Assembly: GCF_019100565.1 (NCBI RefSeq) | Contig: NZ_JAHRID010000001.1 | Coordinates: 372,001 to 436,000, forward strand | From: Arsukibacterium indicum | Lineage (GTDB): Bacteria > Pseudomonadota > Gammaproteobacteria > Enterobacterales > Alteromonadaceae | Reading direction: 5' to 3' | Length of the DNA stretch: 64,000 nt | In this document: positions 28,267 through 38,421 of the stretch, piece by piece | Layout: the number at the start of each line of letters is the position of its first letter | Position numbering within the stretch: the first letter of the stretch is position 1 | Program-made: the position numbers and the translations under genes | The notes under the pieces: model-generated | The model's input: only the letters and a program-made list of their open reading frames with translations | What the model was told of the DNA's origin: nothing | Database searches by the model: none

Positions 28267-29045
28267 TACGCCTCCGGTGCCAGCTGCAACAGGTAGGTTA
28301 ACAAAGTATTATACGCAAATACCCCACGCGACGCCGGCGCAAAAACATTGGGCGGTGTTTGTGCGACACTGGCGTCACGGAATTTGGTATCTACCGGTAC
28401 CACCGCTGACCACACTTTGTCCTGATACTGGGCTTTTAACTCTTTATAAGCCTCAAGTGATGCCCGGGTTCGTTTGTCGTACATAGTAGGTATAATAGTA
28501 AACGCATAATCTTTTTGCTGCGAACTGCGCATTAGCGACATGGTCGCGATCATCCGCTCCAGCCCCTTCAGCGCCAGAAACTCGGTTTGTACGGGTATTA
28601 ATATCCGGTTACAGGCGGCAATGGCATTAACCATTAGAACGCCCATTACCGGCGGGCAGTCGAGCAATACATAGTCATATTCTGTTTTAACTTTTTGCAG
28701 TGCTTTTTTTAAGATAAGCCCCATACCGCCCTTATTTCCCAGAGAACGGTCCAGAGTAGCCAGCGCCATCGAGGAGGGCAGAATATCGAGATTGCTTACC
28801 CCGCTCGGACACAACGACTGCAGTATTTCTTCCCGGGTAATGTCTTTGCCGCGGATAAAAATGTCATAAACACTGTTTTCAAGCTCTTCTGCGTCAATAC
28901 CAAAGTAATAGGTCAGTGAAGCATGGGGATCGGTGTCCACCAGCAACACCCGTTTACCCCGTTCAGCCAGCAAGCCGCCTAAGGTAACGGTAGTTGTGGT
29001 TTTACCAACACCACCTTTCTGATTTGCTATTGTCCAAATTACCAC
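28266..29045 (-). CDS. parC: ParA/Soj-family ATPase ParC (polar placement of chemotaxis arrays)
   Basis: A 259-residue MinD/ParA-type ATPase with the deviant Walker A KGGVGKTTTTVTLGG, VLLVDTDPHASLTYYFG and YVLLDCPPVMGV. Context in a chemotaxis operon, not beside oriC or a plasmid parB, makes it a ParC-type localisation ATPase. It starts with GTG two bases after motD; no ATG fits the frame. It works with ParP encoded next. Confidence 0.88.
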   Translation of the reverse strand: MVIWTIANQKGGVGKTTTTVTLGGLLAERGKRVLLVDTDPHASLTYYFGIDAEELENSVYDIFIRGKDITREEILQSLCPSGVSNLDILPSSMALATLDRSLGNKGGMGLILKKALQKVKTEYDYVLLDCPPVMGVLMVNAIAACNRILIPVQTEFLALKGLERMIATMSLMRSSQQKDYAFTIIPTMYDKRTRASLEAYKELKAQYQDKVWSAVVPVDTKFRDASVAQTPPNVFAPASRGVFAYNTLLTYLLQLAPEA

Positions 29046-29047
29046 AT

Positions 29048-30013
29048 TCAGGGTTCCTGTTGTTCGCTTACTGCATCCGGGTTGTCCTGACGGGTGGTTA
29101 TTCTTACCCCACCACCTGGCAATGCAATAACTCTGATACTGCCATCATCCTGAGTAACCTGTTGTAACTGCTGCTGTAAACCTTCACTCTGCTGCCGCTG
29201 CTCCAGCTCATCAGGCAGATAGCCATATCGTGACAGCGCTATTACAACTTTGCGGTTCTGCGCCCGCCCCTGCGCTGTGTCATTGCTGCTGTCGGCGTAA
29301 TACTGACCGTACCCCTCTATCGCCATGCGATGTGAGGGTGTACCCAGATCTTCCAGCACCCGCAGCACTGATGTTGCTCTGGCAACTGATAGCTCCCAGT
29401 TAGACGAAAATAATTCGTTATTTATTGGCTCATTGTCGGTATAACCGCGGACCCGGATAAAATTGTTTATCGGATTAATAATTTGAGTAATTTCATTGAG
29501 CAAAGTACGGGCAGAACTGGTTGCAGTAGCACTGCCGCTGGCAAACAATAAACCACTGCTCAGTTCAATTATAAGCCAGTTTTCATCCTGTTGAATGTCG
29601 ACCACGCCTTGTTCTATTAAGTTGGCCAGCGCCTGGTTTAACTCTTTTTCCAACGATACCAACGGACTACCCAGGAATTGCTCGCGCACGTCTGATAACT
29701 TGCTGGCATCAGCAACCAGCTCCGGCCCTTGTGCCGGCTCCAGCGAGCTGCCATAACGGCTAAAATCGCTTTGCGGTGCAACCTGAGGCAACACCCCGCT
29801 GCCGCTGACACCACTGCCTTGCTGAGCTGGCCGTTCAAACACATTGGTCAGGGTATCTGCCAGGGCACTGAATTCTTCATCTTTTACCACCGACATGGCG
29901 TAAAGCACGACAAACAGTGCAAACATCAAAGTCATATAGTCCGCATAAGACACCAACCAACGATCAAGTTGCTCGGGCTCGTCATTCTGATGTTGTTGCT
30001 TATGCCGGTACAT
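29048..30013 (-). CDS. motD: Flagellar motor stator protein MotD (MotB family)
   Basis: Stator B subunit. Seen: a basic N-terminus, then LVSYADYMTLMFALFVVLYA with the ion-binding Asp of the membrane segment, and a C-terminal OmpA-like peptidoglycan-binding domain (IRVRGYTDNEPINNELFSSN, LSVARATSVLRVL, EGYGQYYADSSNDTAQGRAQ). Position after motC in the flhA-che operon matches the Pseudomonas MotCD stator. Proton or sodium use cannot be decided by eye. It precedes motC's partner genes parC/parP. Confidence 0.92.
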   Translation of the reverse strand: MYRHKQQHQNDEPEQLDRWLVSYADYMTLMFALFVVLYAMSVVKDEEFSALADTLTNVFERPAQQGSGVSGSGVLPQVAPQSDFSRYGSSLEPAQGPELVADASKLSDVREQFLGSPLVSLEKELNQALANLIEQGVVDIQQDENWLIIELSSGLLFASGSATATSSARTLLNEITQIINPINNFIRVRGYTDNEPINNELFSSNWELSVARATSVLRVLEDLGTPSHRMAIEGYGQYYADSSNDTAQGRAQNRKVVIALSRYGYLPDELEQRQQSEGLQQQLQQVTQDDGSIRVIALPGGGVRITTRQDNPDAVSEQQEP

Positions 30014-30018
30014 CGTGA

Positions 30019-30762
30019 TTAACTCAGCCTGTACGCGGCGAGCTTGCGCTCGATATTACGGGGATTTTCACCCTGAGCGATTGATACCAGGCCCTCTACA
30101 ATCAACTCATGGTATAAGGTGTGCTGGTAAACAAGGCTTTTAAGTTTGTTACCTACAGGAATAAACACCAGATTTGCAAAACCGACACCATAGATTGTTG
30201 CCACAAAGGCTGTTGCTACCCCCATCCCGAGTAACTTTGGCTCAGAAATATTTGCCATTGCCTGGATCAGGCCTAAAACTGCACCGACAATACCAATGGT
30301 GGGGCTGTAGCCGCCCATAGCTTCAAAAATACGGGCTCCCCGAAGCAGACGTTCCCGTTCCAAAGTCAGCTCTGCGTCAAGTGTATCTTGCAGTACTTTG
30401 GCTTCAACGCCATCAACCAGTAAATTTAAACCCCGGTGTAAAAACGGATCGCTTTCTTCAAGTGCTGCCGACTCTAATGATAAAAAACCATTGGTTCTGG
30501 CAGAGGTTCCCCAGTTAACAATGCGTTCCACCGCATTTTGCATTGGTAAACTTTGTGGTCTGAGGACCCAGGGTAACATGCTAAGGCCCAGCCGGAATTG
30601 TGGCAGCGGGGTTTGCAGCATTACGGCCCCAACGGTGCCGCCAACCACAATAATAAATGCCGGTAAATGCAGCAAGGTGCTAAGGGCGCCGCCTTCGAGC
30701 ATAAAACCGCCAGCGACAGCCAGAACGGCCAGTATAAAACCACTGATTGCCAGTTTATCCAT
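30019..30762 (-). CDS. motC: Flagellar motor stator protein MotC (MotA family)
   Basis: Stator A subunit with four predicted membrane segments. Seen: the N-terminal [12 protein letters not shown], the cytoplasmic loop with [18 protein letters not shown], and the conserved [18 protein letters not shown] plus [20 protein letters not shown] near the third and fourth helices. It overlaps cheB by 8 bp and is followed 5 bp later by motD. Confidence 0.94.
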   Translation of the reverse strand: MDKLAISGFILAVLAVAGGFMLEGGALSTLLHLPAFIIVVGGTVGAVMLQTPLPQFRLGLSMLPWVLRPQSLPMQNAVERIVNWGTSARTNGFLSLESAALEESDPFLHRGLNLLVDGVEAKVLQDTLDAELTLERERLLRGARIFEAMGGYSPTIGIVGAVLGLIQAMANISEPKLLGMGVATAFVATIYGVGFANLVFIPVGNKLKSLVYQHTLYHELIVEGLVSIAQGENPRNIERKLAAYRLS

Positions 30763-31927
30763 GTTTCACTTCCGTTATCAAGCGGCTGGCCACCTCGTTT
30801 AAACTGACTTCGAGATCCATTAATCCTGCCGCCGCAATCGCCTGAGGCATCCCATACACTACGCAACTTGCCTCGTCCTGAGCCCATATCCGCGAGCCCG
30901 CCTGTTTGAGCATTCTCGCCCCTTCCCGGCCATCAGCTCCCATACCAGTCAACACAACCGCCAGCACTTTGTCCTGAAATACCCGTGCTGCAGTGGCAAA
31001 GGTAACATCAACACTGGGCTTAAAGGTTATGCGCGGCGAATCATCTTCTTTAATCCGTAACCGCGCCTGGCTGTCAGTACCCTCTACCAGCATTTGCTTG
31101 CCACCTGGAGCCAGATAAGCCACGCCTGCACGCAAAACATCATTATCGACCGCTTCTTTAATTTCAATCTTTGCCAGCGTATTTAACCGCTGTGCAAAAG
31201 CACCGGTAAAAGCAGCGGGCATATGCTGTATTAAGACTATCGGTAACGGGAAATCAGCGGGAAGGTTAGTCAGGATCCGTTGCAATGCGACCGGCCCGCC
31301 GGTAGATGTGCCAATTGCCACTAATTTGTAGTTCTGACCACTGGCTTTAAAATTGCCAGTGCGGCCTGTATTTGCACCCAGTCGCTCGCTGAGCTGCGGC
31401 CTGCCCAGCGCGCCGCGGGTAAGGCCGGAGCTGATGTCTGGCGCAGCAGACCGACCTGATAAACTGGCTGTTGAGCTACTTTGAGCATTACCGGATTGTG
31501 AACTACTAAAAGTCGTACGCCCCAAAGGCCGCTTTCTGGCGACGGCTTTTACCCGCTCCCGCAATACACTACCGGCCTCTTCTTTGTCACGGGCAATATC
31601 TTCAAATTTTTTGGGTAAGAAATCGACGGCACCCGCTTCAAGCGCATCTAACGTTGCCCTTGCACCTTCATGGGTGAGCGACGAAAACATCAGGATTGGA
31701 ACACGTTGGCTTTGCAGGATTTCCCGCACCGCGCTGATGCCGTCAAGCACCGGCATCTCAATATCCATCGTGATCACGTCTGGCTTCAATGCCAACGCTT
31801 TAGTGACGGCCTCTCTGCCATCACTGGCAGTATCAATTACCTCCAGCTGCGGATCTGAATTCAGAATTTCCGTCAGGCGACGCCGAAAAAAACTGGAATC
31901 ATCTACAATCAGCACCCTGATCGTCAT
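30755..31927 (-). CDS. cheB: Chemotaxis methylesterase/deamidase CheB
   Basis: Response-regulator-controlled enzyme that demethylates and deamidates chemoreceptors. Receiver domain at residues 1-~120: acidic Asp9/Asp10, phospho-Asp55 in [14 protein letters not shown] Ser-rich linker (~140-200) leads to the esterase domain with [10 protein letters not shown] (catalytic Ser), [13 protein letters not shown] (His) and [13 protein letters not shown] (Asp). The linker is long compared with E. coli CheB. No cheR is in this operon. Confidence 0.97.
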   Translation of the reverse strand: MTIRVLIVDDSSFFRRRLTEILNSDPQLEVIDTASDGREAVTKALALKPDVITMDIEMPVLDGISAVREILQSQRVPILMFSSLTHEGARATLDALEAGAVDFLPKKFEDIARDKEEAGSVLRERVKAVARKRPLGRTTFSSSQSGNAQSSSTASLSGRSAAPDISSGLTRGALGRPQLSERLGANTGRTGNFKASGQNYKLVAIGTSTGGPVALQRILTNLPADFPLPIVLIQHMPAAFTGAFAQRLNTLAKIEIKEAVDNDVLRAGVAYLAPGGKQMLVEGTDSQARLRIKEDDSPRITFKPSVDVTFATAARVFQDKVLAVVLTGMGADGREGARMLKQAGSRIWAQDEASCVVYGMPQAIAAAGLMDLEVSLNEVASRLITEVKHG

Positions 31928-31938
31928 GCAGCACTCTC

Positions 31939-34146
31939 TTAAGCGTTCAGCTTATTAAATCGATCAAATTTAATCTTGGACTTTTTGGCATAGTGTTTCA
32001 GTAAGTTTGGTACATCCAAAATTAAGGCGATACCACCGTCCGAGGTGATCGTCGCTCCCGCCATCCCGGGAGTGCCCTGGAGCAGCGCATCCAGCGGCTT
32101 AATAACAACCTCTTCCTGGCCTATTAGCGAGTCAACTACAAAGCCCACCTGCTGAGTGCCAATCTGGACGATAACTACATGGCCCTGCTCCCGGCGCAAT
32201 TGCTTATTGGAGCCTTTTACCAACCAGTGCTCGAGATAAAACAACGGGATAGCTTTGTTGCGAACCACAATGGTCAGTTGGCCATCGACAATGTTCGTTT
32301 TTGCCAGATCCAGATGGAAAATTTCATTAACGCCAGCCAGCGGCAAAGCAAATGTCTGCTTGCCAACCATCACCATCAGCGTAGGCAGAATTGCCAGAGT
32401 CAGCGGCACTTTAATTTCCAGCAAGGTGCCTTCGCCAAGCTTTGAGTTTATCTGGACGGTACCATTAAGCTGGCTAATCTTGGTTTTCACCACATCCATA
32501 CCAACGCCACGGCCAGATATATCGGAAATTTGCTCTTTGGTGGAAAAACCCGGCGCAAAAATCAGGTTAAAGGCTTCGTTATCTGACATTCTGGCTGCGG
32601 CGTCTACATCCAGAATACCGCGTTTAATGGCAATACCTTTCAGTTTTTCCGGGTCCATGCCGGCACCATCATCCTGAATAGTCAGTAATATGTGGTCGCC
32701 GGCCTGAGTGGCAGCCAGTTTAACCAAACCAATTTTTGGTTTGCCTGCTTTCAAACGAACATCAGGCATTTCAATGCCGTGGTCAACCGAGTTGCGAACC
32801 AAATGCACTAATGGATCGGCCAGTGCTTCAACCAGGTTCTTATCCAGATCGGTTTCCTCACCTTCCAGTACCAGATTAATATCTTTTTGCAGCGAGCGGG
32901 CTAAATCACGAACAACCCTGGGGAAACGGCCAAAGACTTTCTTAATTGGCTGCATCCGGGTTTTCATTACCGCACCCTGAATATCTGCTGTTACAACATC
33001 CAGGTTAGAAATGGCTTTGGTCATTTCCTCGTCCTGGGTGCTGGTAGATAAACTAACCAGCCGGTTACGAACCAATACCAGCTCACCAACCATGTTCATT
33101 ATCTGGTCAAGCCGCTTGGTATCAACCCTTACAGTGGTTTCTGCAGCAGGCGCTGCATTAGCAGCTGCCGCTTTGTCTGCTGGCTGCGCTGCCGCAGCAG
33201 GTGCAGCAGTGGCCGCTGGAGCTGCAGGTTTTGCTGCCGCCGGCGTGCTGGCTGCTGCTGCCGGTTTAGCCGCTGCGGTAGGCGCAGGTTTGCGCTCTGC
33301 CGGTGCAGGTGCCTCTACCGGCGCTTTACCTTTACCGTGTAGTTGATCCAGTAGTGCTTCAAACTCATCATCGCTAATTTCATCATCACCGCCTGAACTG
33401 GCATCGCTACTGCTGGCTGGCGCTTTGCTGGCAGGCTTAGCAGGTGCCGTTCCGGCTGTTTTATTTGTGTCAGGCACAAACGACCCTTTGCCATGTAACT
33501 GGTCCAGAATCGCTTCAAACTCATCATCGGTAATATCGCTGTTGTCAGCATCTTCCTGAGCACTTACAGCTGCTGCAGGCGCTGTGTCGGCCCGCCCGGG
33601 CGCACCTTTGCCATGCAACTCATCCAGCATTCTTTCAAATTCAGCTTCACTGATATCGTCAATATCACCACCTTGAATGCTTTCCTGCGGGACAGGTTCA
33701 GGTTCCACCGGCAATTCCGGTTCGGCAGCAACTGCCGGCACAGCCTCTCCGGCAGTTTCCGGTTCACTGTAGTGATGTAACGCGTCGAGTAGCGCCGGAT
33801 TGGCGGGGGTAAGTGGCTGGCGGGCCTGTACCTCAACAAACATGCTATTGATCGCATCAAGCGTCTGCAGAATAACATCCATCAGTTCAGGAGTAACCCG
33901 GCGTTTACCGGTACGCAGAATATCAAAGACGTTTTCAGCGCCGTGGCAGGCATCAACCAATTCAGTCAACGACAGAAAGCCAGCACCACCTTTTACAGTA
34001 TGAAAGCCACGAAAAATGGCGTTAAGCAGATTAGCATCATCCGGATTGTTTTCCAGCTCTACCAATTGTTCCTGCAATAGCTCCAGTATCTCGCCAGCTT
34101 CGACCAGAAAGTCTTGTAAAATGTCTTCATCCATATCAAAGCTCAT
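31939..34146 (-). CDS. cheA: Chemotaxis histidine kinase CheA
   Basis: Central kinase of the array. P1/HPt domain with phospho-accepting His49 in [13 protein letters not shown]. Residues ~130-335 are an acidic then Ala/Pro-rich linker holding three copies of a DDEFExxLDxLHGKG-type motif (near 164-181, 204-221 and 257-273). No clear P2 CheY-binding domain is seen there. Next come P3 dimerisation ([20 protein letters not shown]), the P4 ATPase ([32 protein letters not shown]) and a P5 CheW-like domain. Full length, 735 residues. It lies between cheZ and cheB. Confidence 0.97.
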   Translation of the reverse strand: MSFDMDEDILQDFLVEAGEILELLQEQLVELENNPDDANLLNAIFRGFHTVKGGAGFLSLTELVDACHGAENVFDILRTGKRRVTPELMDVILQTLDAINSMFVEVQARQPLTPANPALLDALHHYSEPETAGEAVPAVAAEPELPVEPEPVPQESIQGGDIDDISEAEFERMLDELHGKGAPGRADTAPAAAVSAQEDADNSDITDDEFEAILDQLHGKGSFVPDTNKTAGTAPAKPASKAPASSSDASSGGDDEISDDEFEALLDQLHGKGKAPVEAPAPAERKPAPTAAAKPAAAASTPAAAKPAAPAATAAPAAAAQPADKAAAANAAPAAETTVRVDTKRLDQIMNMVGELVLVRNRLVSLSTSTQDEEMTKAISNLDVVTADIQGAVMKTRMQPIKKVFGRFPRVVRDLARSLQKDINLVLEGEETDLDKNLVEALADPLVHLVRNSVDHGIEMPDVRLKAGKPKIGLVKLAATQAGDHILLTIQDDGAGMDPEKLKGIAIKRGILDVDAAARMSDNEAFNLIFAPGFSTKEQISDISGRGVGMDVVKTKISQLNGTVQINSKLGEGTLLEIKVPLTLAILPTLMVMVGKQTFALPLAGVNEIFHLDLAKTNIVDGQLTIVVRNKAIPLFYLEHWLVKGSNKQLRREQGHVVIVQIGTQQVGFVVDSLIGQEEVVIKPLDALLQGTPGMAGATITSDGGIALILDVPNLLKHYAKKSKIKFDRFNKLNA

Positions 34147-34161
34147 GCGCAGACACCTCTG

Positions 34162-34920
34162 TTAGAAACCCAAACTGGACAGTAAATCATCAACATCGTC
34201 CTGACCAGACACCACATCATCACGCTCCGCTGCATCAATAATCGGCCCCTCAGCCTCGTGTGCGGCTTTTGCCTTCGCTTTAGCCGGCTTGGCTTTAACT
34301 TCCGGTTGCTCAGGATTCGTCTGGCCAAATGCAGTTAACAAGCCTATCAGGCTATCTTCTACCTCACGCACCAGTTCTATTACCCGACGTAAAATCTGAC
34401 CAGTTAAATCCTGATAATCCTGGGCCATCAGCACGTCAGTCAGCAGTGCATTCAGGGTTGCTGAATCAATACTGGCCTGATGCATAAAACCATCTACGCC
34501 ATGGCAAAGCTGTTTGAACTCACCTAACTGAATTTGCCGTTGCATCAAACGCTGCCACTGTGGCAGCAACTGATTCAGCTGCTGCGTAATCTGATCTGCT
34601 ATCGGTAAGCAGGATTCCACCGCATCCATCGTTTTATTTGCGGCTTGCTCTGTCATATCAATAACATGATTGAGCCGCTTTTTAGCGTCAGGAATATCCT
34701 CTTCCAACAAATTATTCAGCGAGGGGTCAATATGAAAGTTCTTAAGTGAATCATGTAATTGCCGGGTAAGTTTACCCACCTCAGCAAACAATTCAGAAGA
34801 GCCGGGCACCGTGATGGATTGCACCAGCTTATTAGCCAGTTGCTGCTCACCCATCTCCAGTAACTGCACCAGCTCTTTAGCTTGTTCCAGCGTAATATCA
34901 GCAGCCGTCGTGTCAGACAT
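34162..34920 (-). CDS. cheZ: Chemotaxis CheY-P phosphatase CheZ
   Basis: Dephosphorylates CheY-P. Mostly helical, 252 residues. Seen: LMAQDYQDLTGQILRRVIEL, which holds the catalytic Gln and the conserved helix, and the C-terminal VDDLLSSLGF that binds CheY. The region between is a Lys/Ala-rich linker. It sits 15 bp before cheA and 25 bp after cheY. Confidence 0.96.
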   Translation of the reverse strand: MSDTTAADITLEQAKELVQLLEMGEQQLANKLVQSITVPGSSELFAEVGKLTRQLHDSLKNFHIDPSLNNLLEEDIPDAKKRLNHVIDMTEQAANKTMDAVESCLPIADQITQQLNQLLPQWQRLMQRQIQLGEFKQLCHGVDGFMHQASIDSATLNALLTDVLMAQDYQDLTGQILRRVIELVREVEDSLIGLLTAFGQTNPEQPEVKAKPAKAKAKAAHEAEGPIIDAAERDDVVSGQDDVDDLLSSLGF

Positions 34921-34945
34921 AGTGTCGCTCCTTGTCAGTTACGGC

Positions 34946-35329
34946 TTAACCTAAACGCTCAAAAACTTTGGCCAGCTTCTCTTGCAGGGTGGCGGCGGTA
35001 AAAGGTTTAACAATGTAGCCATTAACGCCGGCCTGAGCAGCAGCAATAATCTGCTCTTTTTTGGCTTCGGCTGTGACCATCAGTACCGGGATATGTTTCA
35101 GCTTGGCATCTGCCCGGATCGCACGCAGTAAATCAATACCTTGCATTCCAGGCATATTCCAGTCGGTAACCACAAAATCAAAATCACCGTTTTGCAACAT
35201 AGGAAGAGCAGTACTGCCGTCATCTGCTTCCGATACATTCGTGAAGCCTAAGTCACGCAGCAAATTCTTGATTATCCGCCTCATGGTTGAGAAGTCATCA
35301 ACCACAAGAATTTTCATATTTTTATCCAA
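34946..35329 (-). CDS. cheY: Chemotaxis response regulator CheY
   Basis: Single receiver domain of 127 residues that binds the flagellar switch when phosphorylated. Seen: Asp11/Asp12 ([12 protein letters not shown]), phospho-Asp56 ([12 protein letters not shown]), Thr86 ([10 protein letters not shown]) and Lys108 (GYIVKPF). It follows fliA by about 47 bp on the same strand. Confidence 0.98.
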   Translation of the reverse strand: MDKNMKILVVDDFSTMRRIIKNLLRDLGFTNVSEADDGSTALPMLQNGDFDFVVTDWNMPGMQGIDLLRAIRADAKLKHIPVLMVTAEAKKEQIIAAAQAGVNGYIVKPFTAATLQEKLAKVFERLG

Positions 35330-35376
35330 AGTCCCCTCCGACGAGATAATACGCCTGGTATCTCAACTGCTTTAAT

Positions 35377-36096
35377 TTATACCCAAGCCTGCATTCTGGC
35401 TTTTAAGCGCACAAGTGCCTGGCTATGGATCTGACTTATCCGGGACTCACTAACATCCAGCACTGCCCCGATTTCTTTTAAATTTAGTTCTTCATTGTAA
35501 TACAGTGAGAGTACCAGAGCTTCGCGCTCCGGCAAACTGCTAATAGTAGATACCAGTGCTTTATTAAACGCTTCATTCGCTTGCTGTTCATATAACTGAT
35601 CGCCGTCCCTATCTTCAGCCGTCACCAGTACATCTTCTGATACGCCGAGATCTTCAATACCGATAATTCTGCCAGTACTGACATCGGTTAACATATGATG
35701 GTACTCATCGAGGGATATATCAAGTTTTTCAGCAACTTCAAAGTCTTTAATATCACGCCCGAATTCAGCTTCCAGCTCAGCGATGGTATCTGCTATTAAA
35801 CGGGCATTGCGATGCACTGAACGGGGCGTCCAGTCACCACGGCGCATTTCATCAAGCATAGCGCCCCGGATACGAATGCCGGCAAAGGTTTCAAAGCTGG
35901 CGCCTTTACTTCCATCAAAGTTTTTTGCAGCTTCAATCAGACCTATCATGCCAGACTGAATTAAATCATCTACCAGCACACTGGCCGGTAAACGTGCCAT
36001 TAAATGATAAGCAATTCTTTTTACTAACGGCGCATGGCGTTCAACCAGCTGCTGCATCTGGTCAACACCACCATATGCGGCCAGTTTACTGTTCAC
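35377..36096 (-). CDS. fliA: RNA polymerase sigma factor FliA (sigma-28)
   Basis: Drives late flagellar genes. Its 239 residues show region 2 (HAPLVKRIAYHLMARLPASV, DDLIQSGMIGLIEAAKNFD, FETFAGIRIRGAMLDEMRRGDW), region 3 and region 4 (LPEREALVLSLYYNEELNLKE, LDVSESRISQIHSQALVRLK). It starts with GTG overlapping the flhG stop by 4 bp. An flgM gene is not in the window. Confidence 0.97.
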   Translation of the reverse strand: MNSKLAAYGGVDQMQQLVERHAPLVKRIAYHLMARLPASVLVDDLIQSGMIGLIEAAKNFDGSKGASFETFAGIRIRGAMLDEMRRGDWTPRSVHRNARLIADTIAELEAEFGRDIKDFEVAEKLDISLDEYHHMLTDVSTGRIIGIEDLGVSEDVLVTAEDRDGDQLYEQQANEAFNKALVSTISSLPEREALVLSLYYNEELNLKEIGAVLDVSESRISQIHSQALVRLKARMQAWV

Positions 36097-36971
36097 ACTA
36101 CCCCCTGATCAGCATGCGGCTGCAACAGTTGCTCAAGAAAAAACTCCAGATGACCTGACGCATTAGCGGGCACCGGCCATTTTATCGCTTTGAGCGCTAA
36201 ACCTTTCACTGCCATGCTGGCAGGTGATTTTGGAAAAACATCAATAAAAGCTTTTTGCTTACGGGCCGCTTTACGCACGTTTTCATCGTATGGCACCGTC
36301 GCTACCAGTTCAAGACTGACATCCAGAAAACGGTCAGTAACCCGGCTCAGCTTGGCAAAAAGTTCCTGACCTTCTTTCATATTGCGCACCATATTGGCAA
36401 CAATTTTAAACTTTTCCACGCCATGATCCCGGCTGAGAATTTTCATCAGGGCATAGGCATCGGTAATTGAGCTTGGCTCATCACACACCACTACTACCAC
36501 ATCCTGTGAGGCTCTGGAAAAGCTTAACACCATATCAGAGATGCCGGCCGCAGTGTCCACCAATAGTACATCAACCGGCGTTTTCAATTCACTGAACGCC
36601 CGGATAAGCCCGGCGTGTTCAACCGGCGATAATTCAGTCATATTCTGCGATCCCGAAGTCGCAGGAACAATTTTTATCCCAAAGGGGCCATCTATGATAA
36701 CGTCATCGAGCTCACACTCACCGGATAACACATGCGAAAGGTTTTTTTCTACCCGTAAACCCAACATTACATCGCAGTTTGCCAGGCCAAGGTCAGCATC
36801 CAGTACCAACACTCTCTTTCCAAGTTGGGCCATTGCCATCGCCAGGTTAAGACTGACGTTGGTTTTACCTACGCCACCTTTACCACCGGTTATTGAAATT
36901 ACTTTTACCATCTGCTTATTCATTCTTCTCAGGCCACTGGCTTGATCGTCAATTAATTCGTGACTATGCAT
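36093..36971 (-). CDS. flhG: Flagellar number regulator FlhG (FleN), MinD-type ATPase
   Basis: Limits flagellar number, in polar flagellates by restraining FlrA/FleQ and FlhF. Seen: the deviant Walker A ITGGKGGVGKTNVSLNLAM, VLDADLGLANCDVMLGL and LLVDTAAGISDMVL. The N-terminal segment before the ATPase (DDQASGLRRM) carries the DQAxxLR motif typical of FlhG, which stimulates FlhF. The start at 36971 gives an 8-bp overlap with flhF; upstream in-frame codons lie within flhF. Confidence 0.95.
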   Translation of the reverse strand: MHSHELIDDQASGLRRMNKQMVKVISITGGKGGVGKTNVSLNLAMAMAQLGKRVLVLDADLGLANCDVMLGLRVEKNLSHVLSGECELDDVIIDGPFGIKIVPATSGSQNMTELSPVEHAGLIRAFSELKTPVDVLLVDTAAGISDMVLSFSRASQDVVVVVCDEPSSITDAYALMKILSRDHGVEKFKIVANMVRNMKEGQELFAKLSRVTDRFLDVSLELVATVPYDENVRKAARKQKAFIDVFPKSPASMAVKGLALKAIKWPVPANASGHLEFFLEQLLQPHADQGVV

Positions 36972-38412
36972 AGGCTGCTTCCGTTCGGGACACATCGTCA
37001 TTGTACCACTGGTGTCCTTTACTGCTGTGGGTCAGCCGTAAAATTTCAGCACGTTGCACTAAATCGCTGGCGTCGGCTACCACAATATCTTCAGGTACCC
37101 GCTGGCCATTGGTCAGATAGCTAACCGGCAGTGCATTTTGAATGGCCACGTTGATTACTTCACCTAAACTTAAGCATTCATCAAGTTTAGTAAAAATACA
37201 ACCCGCCAGAGAAATCCGTTTGAATTGCGCGACCGTCTCCTGCATTACTCTGGCCTGCGCTGTCGCAGACAATACCAGATAACTTTTTATTTTAACACGT
37301 GAATTATGCATTAAACTGGCAAGTTTTTCAGCCAGACGCACATCGCGCTGACTCATCCCCGCCGTATCTATCAGAATAAGTTTGCGCTGTGCCAGCTGAT
37401 TTAACAGCATTGCCAGCTCGTCACTGTCTTTCGCCTGCTTAACCGGACAACCAATGATCCGGCCATAAGTTGCCAGTTGCTCAAAGGCACCAATCCGGTA
37501 TGAATCTGTGGTAATCAACGCCACCTGATCAGCACCATGGCGTTTGGCAAAGCCGGCTGCCAGTTTCGCCACAGTTGTAGTTTTACCCACGCCGGTTGGC
37601 CCGACCAACGCAATGATACCGCCACGGCGCAATATATCATCATTGGTCGTGTTCAACTGGCCGCTTAGTAACTCCATGGCGGTATCCCAGGCTTCGCTGG
37701 CATTAATATCCTCCGGCATAAAGCAAGCAAGTTGATCCGCTACCTGTTCAGATAAACCCAGTTGCTGCAGGTGTTCAATGACCAGCGCCCGCACAGGTTC
37801 GCGCCGGGCTAAATCCTGCCACATTAACCCAGACACCTGGTGTTGCAGCAATTGCCGCATTGACAACATTTCATTGCGCATGGCTTCAAACTGGGTTGCC
37901 ATGGCCTGGCTTTGCTGTTGCTGCTGTTTACTTAACTCCTGCCATTGGCTGGCTGCTACCCCGGGGGTTGTGCCAGAACTTTGACGCTCAAAAGCGGCCG
38001 CTTTGGTGACGGGCTGGGTTGCAGCAAGGCTCTGGCGCTGATTTGGTGCAGCAGCTGGCTCACGACCTTGCTGTTTAATCATTTGCCGGGCCAGCAATTC
38101 ACGCAGTGAGTCAGCGGGTGCTTCTGGCTGCTCTGCTGCGCGGCGCTTGTCAGCCACAGGCTCTCTATCATCAACTGTCGCACTGAAACGTGGCTCACTG
38201 CGCACTGGCTGGCGCTGAGTAGGTACTGCCGGGGTTGCAGTTTCTGCTTCTGCTGTTTTGCCAGGCTGACTTTCCGGGTCAATGGCGGCGACAATCTCAA
38301 CCCCTTCGGCCACCTTTTTGTTTGATAAGATTATTGCATCAGGTCCCAGGAACTCTTTGACTTCCGTTAAGGCGGTACGCATATCTTTGGCGACAAAGCG
38401 TTTAATTTTCAT
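36964..38412 (-). CDS. flhF: Flagellar placement GTPase FlhF
   Basis: SRP-type GTPase that marks the pole for flagellar assembly. Residues 1-70 form the basic N-terminal domain (MKIKRFVAKDMRTALTEVKE). A Gln/Ala-rich linker follows, then an NG domain with IALVGPTGVGKTTTVAKLAA, ITTDSYRIGAFEQL, LILIDTAGMSQRD and FTKLDECLSLG. At 482 residues it is normal for the family. It follows flhA by 10 bp. Confidence 0.97.
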   Translation of the reverse strand: MKIKRFVAKDMRTALTEVKEFLGPDAIILSNKKVAEGVEIVAAIDPESQPGKTAEAETATPAVPTQRQPVRSEPRFSATVDDREPVADKRRAAEQPEAPADSLRELLARQMIKQQGREPAAAPNQRQSLAATQPVTKAAAFERQSSGTTPGVAASQWQELSKQQQQQSQAMATQFEAMRNEMLSMRQLLQHQVSGLMWQDLARREPVRALVIEHLQQLGLSEQVADQLACFMPEDINASEAWDTAMELLSGQLNTTNDDILRRGGIIALVGPTGVGKTTTVAKLAAGFAKRHGADQVALITTDSYRIGAFEQLATYGRIIGCPVKQAKDSDELAMLLNQLAQRKLILIDTAGMSQRDVRLAEKLASLMHNSRVKIKSYLVLSATAQARVMQETVAQFKRISLAGCIFTKLDECLSLGEVINVAIQNALPVSYLTNGQRVPEDIVVADASDLVQRAEILRLTHSSKGHQWYNDDVSRTEAAYA

Positions 38413-38421
38413 GAGTTACTC

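Noticed and set aside
33011..33346. Long open frame on the plus strand opposite the CheA Ala/Pro linker
   Set aside because: It is an antisense shadow of GC-rich Ala/Pro codons; no start signal and CheA reads through intact.
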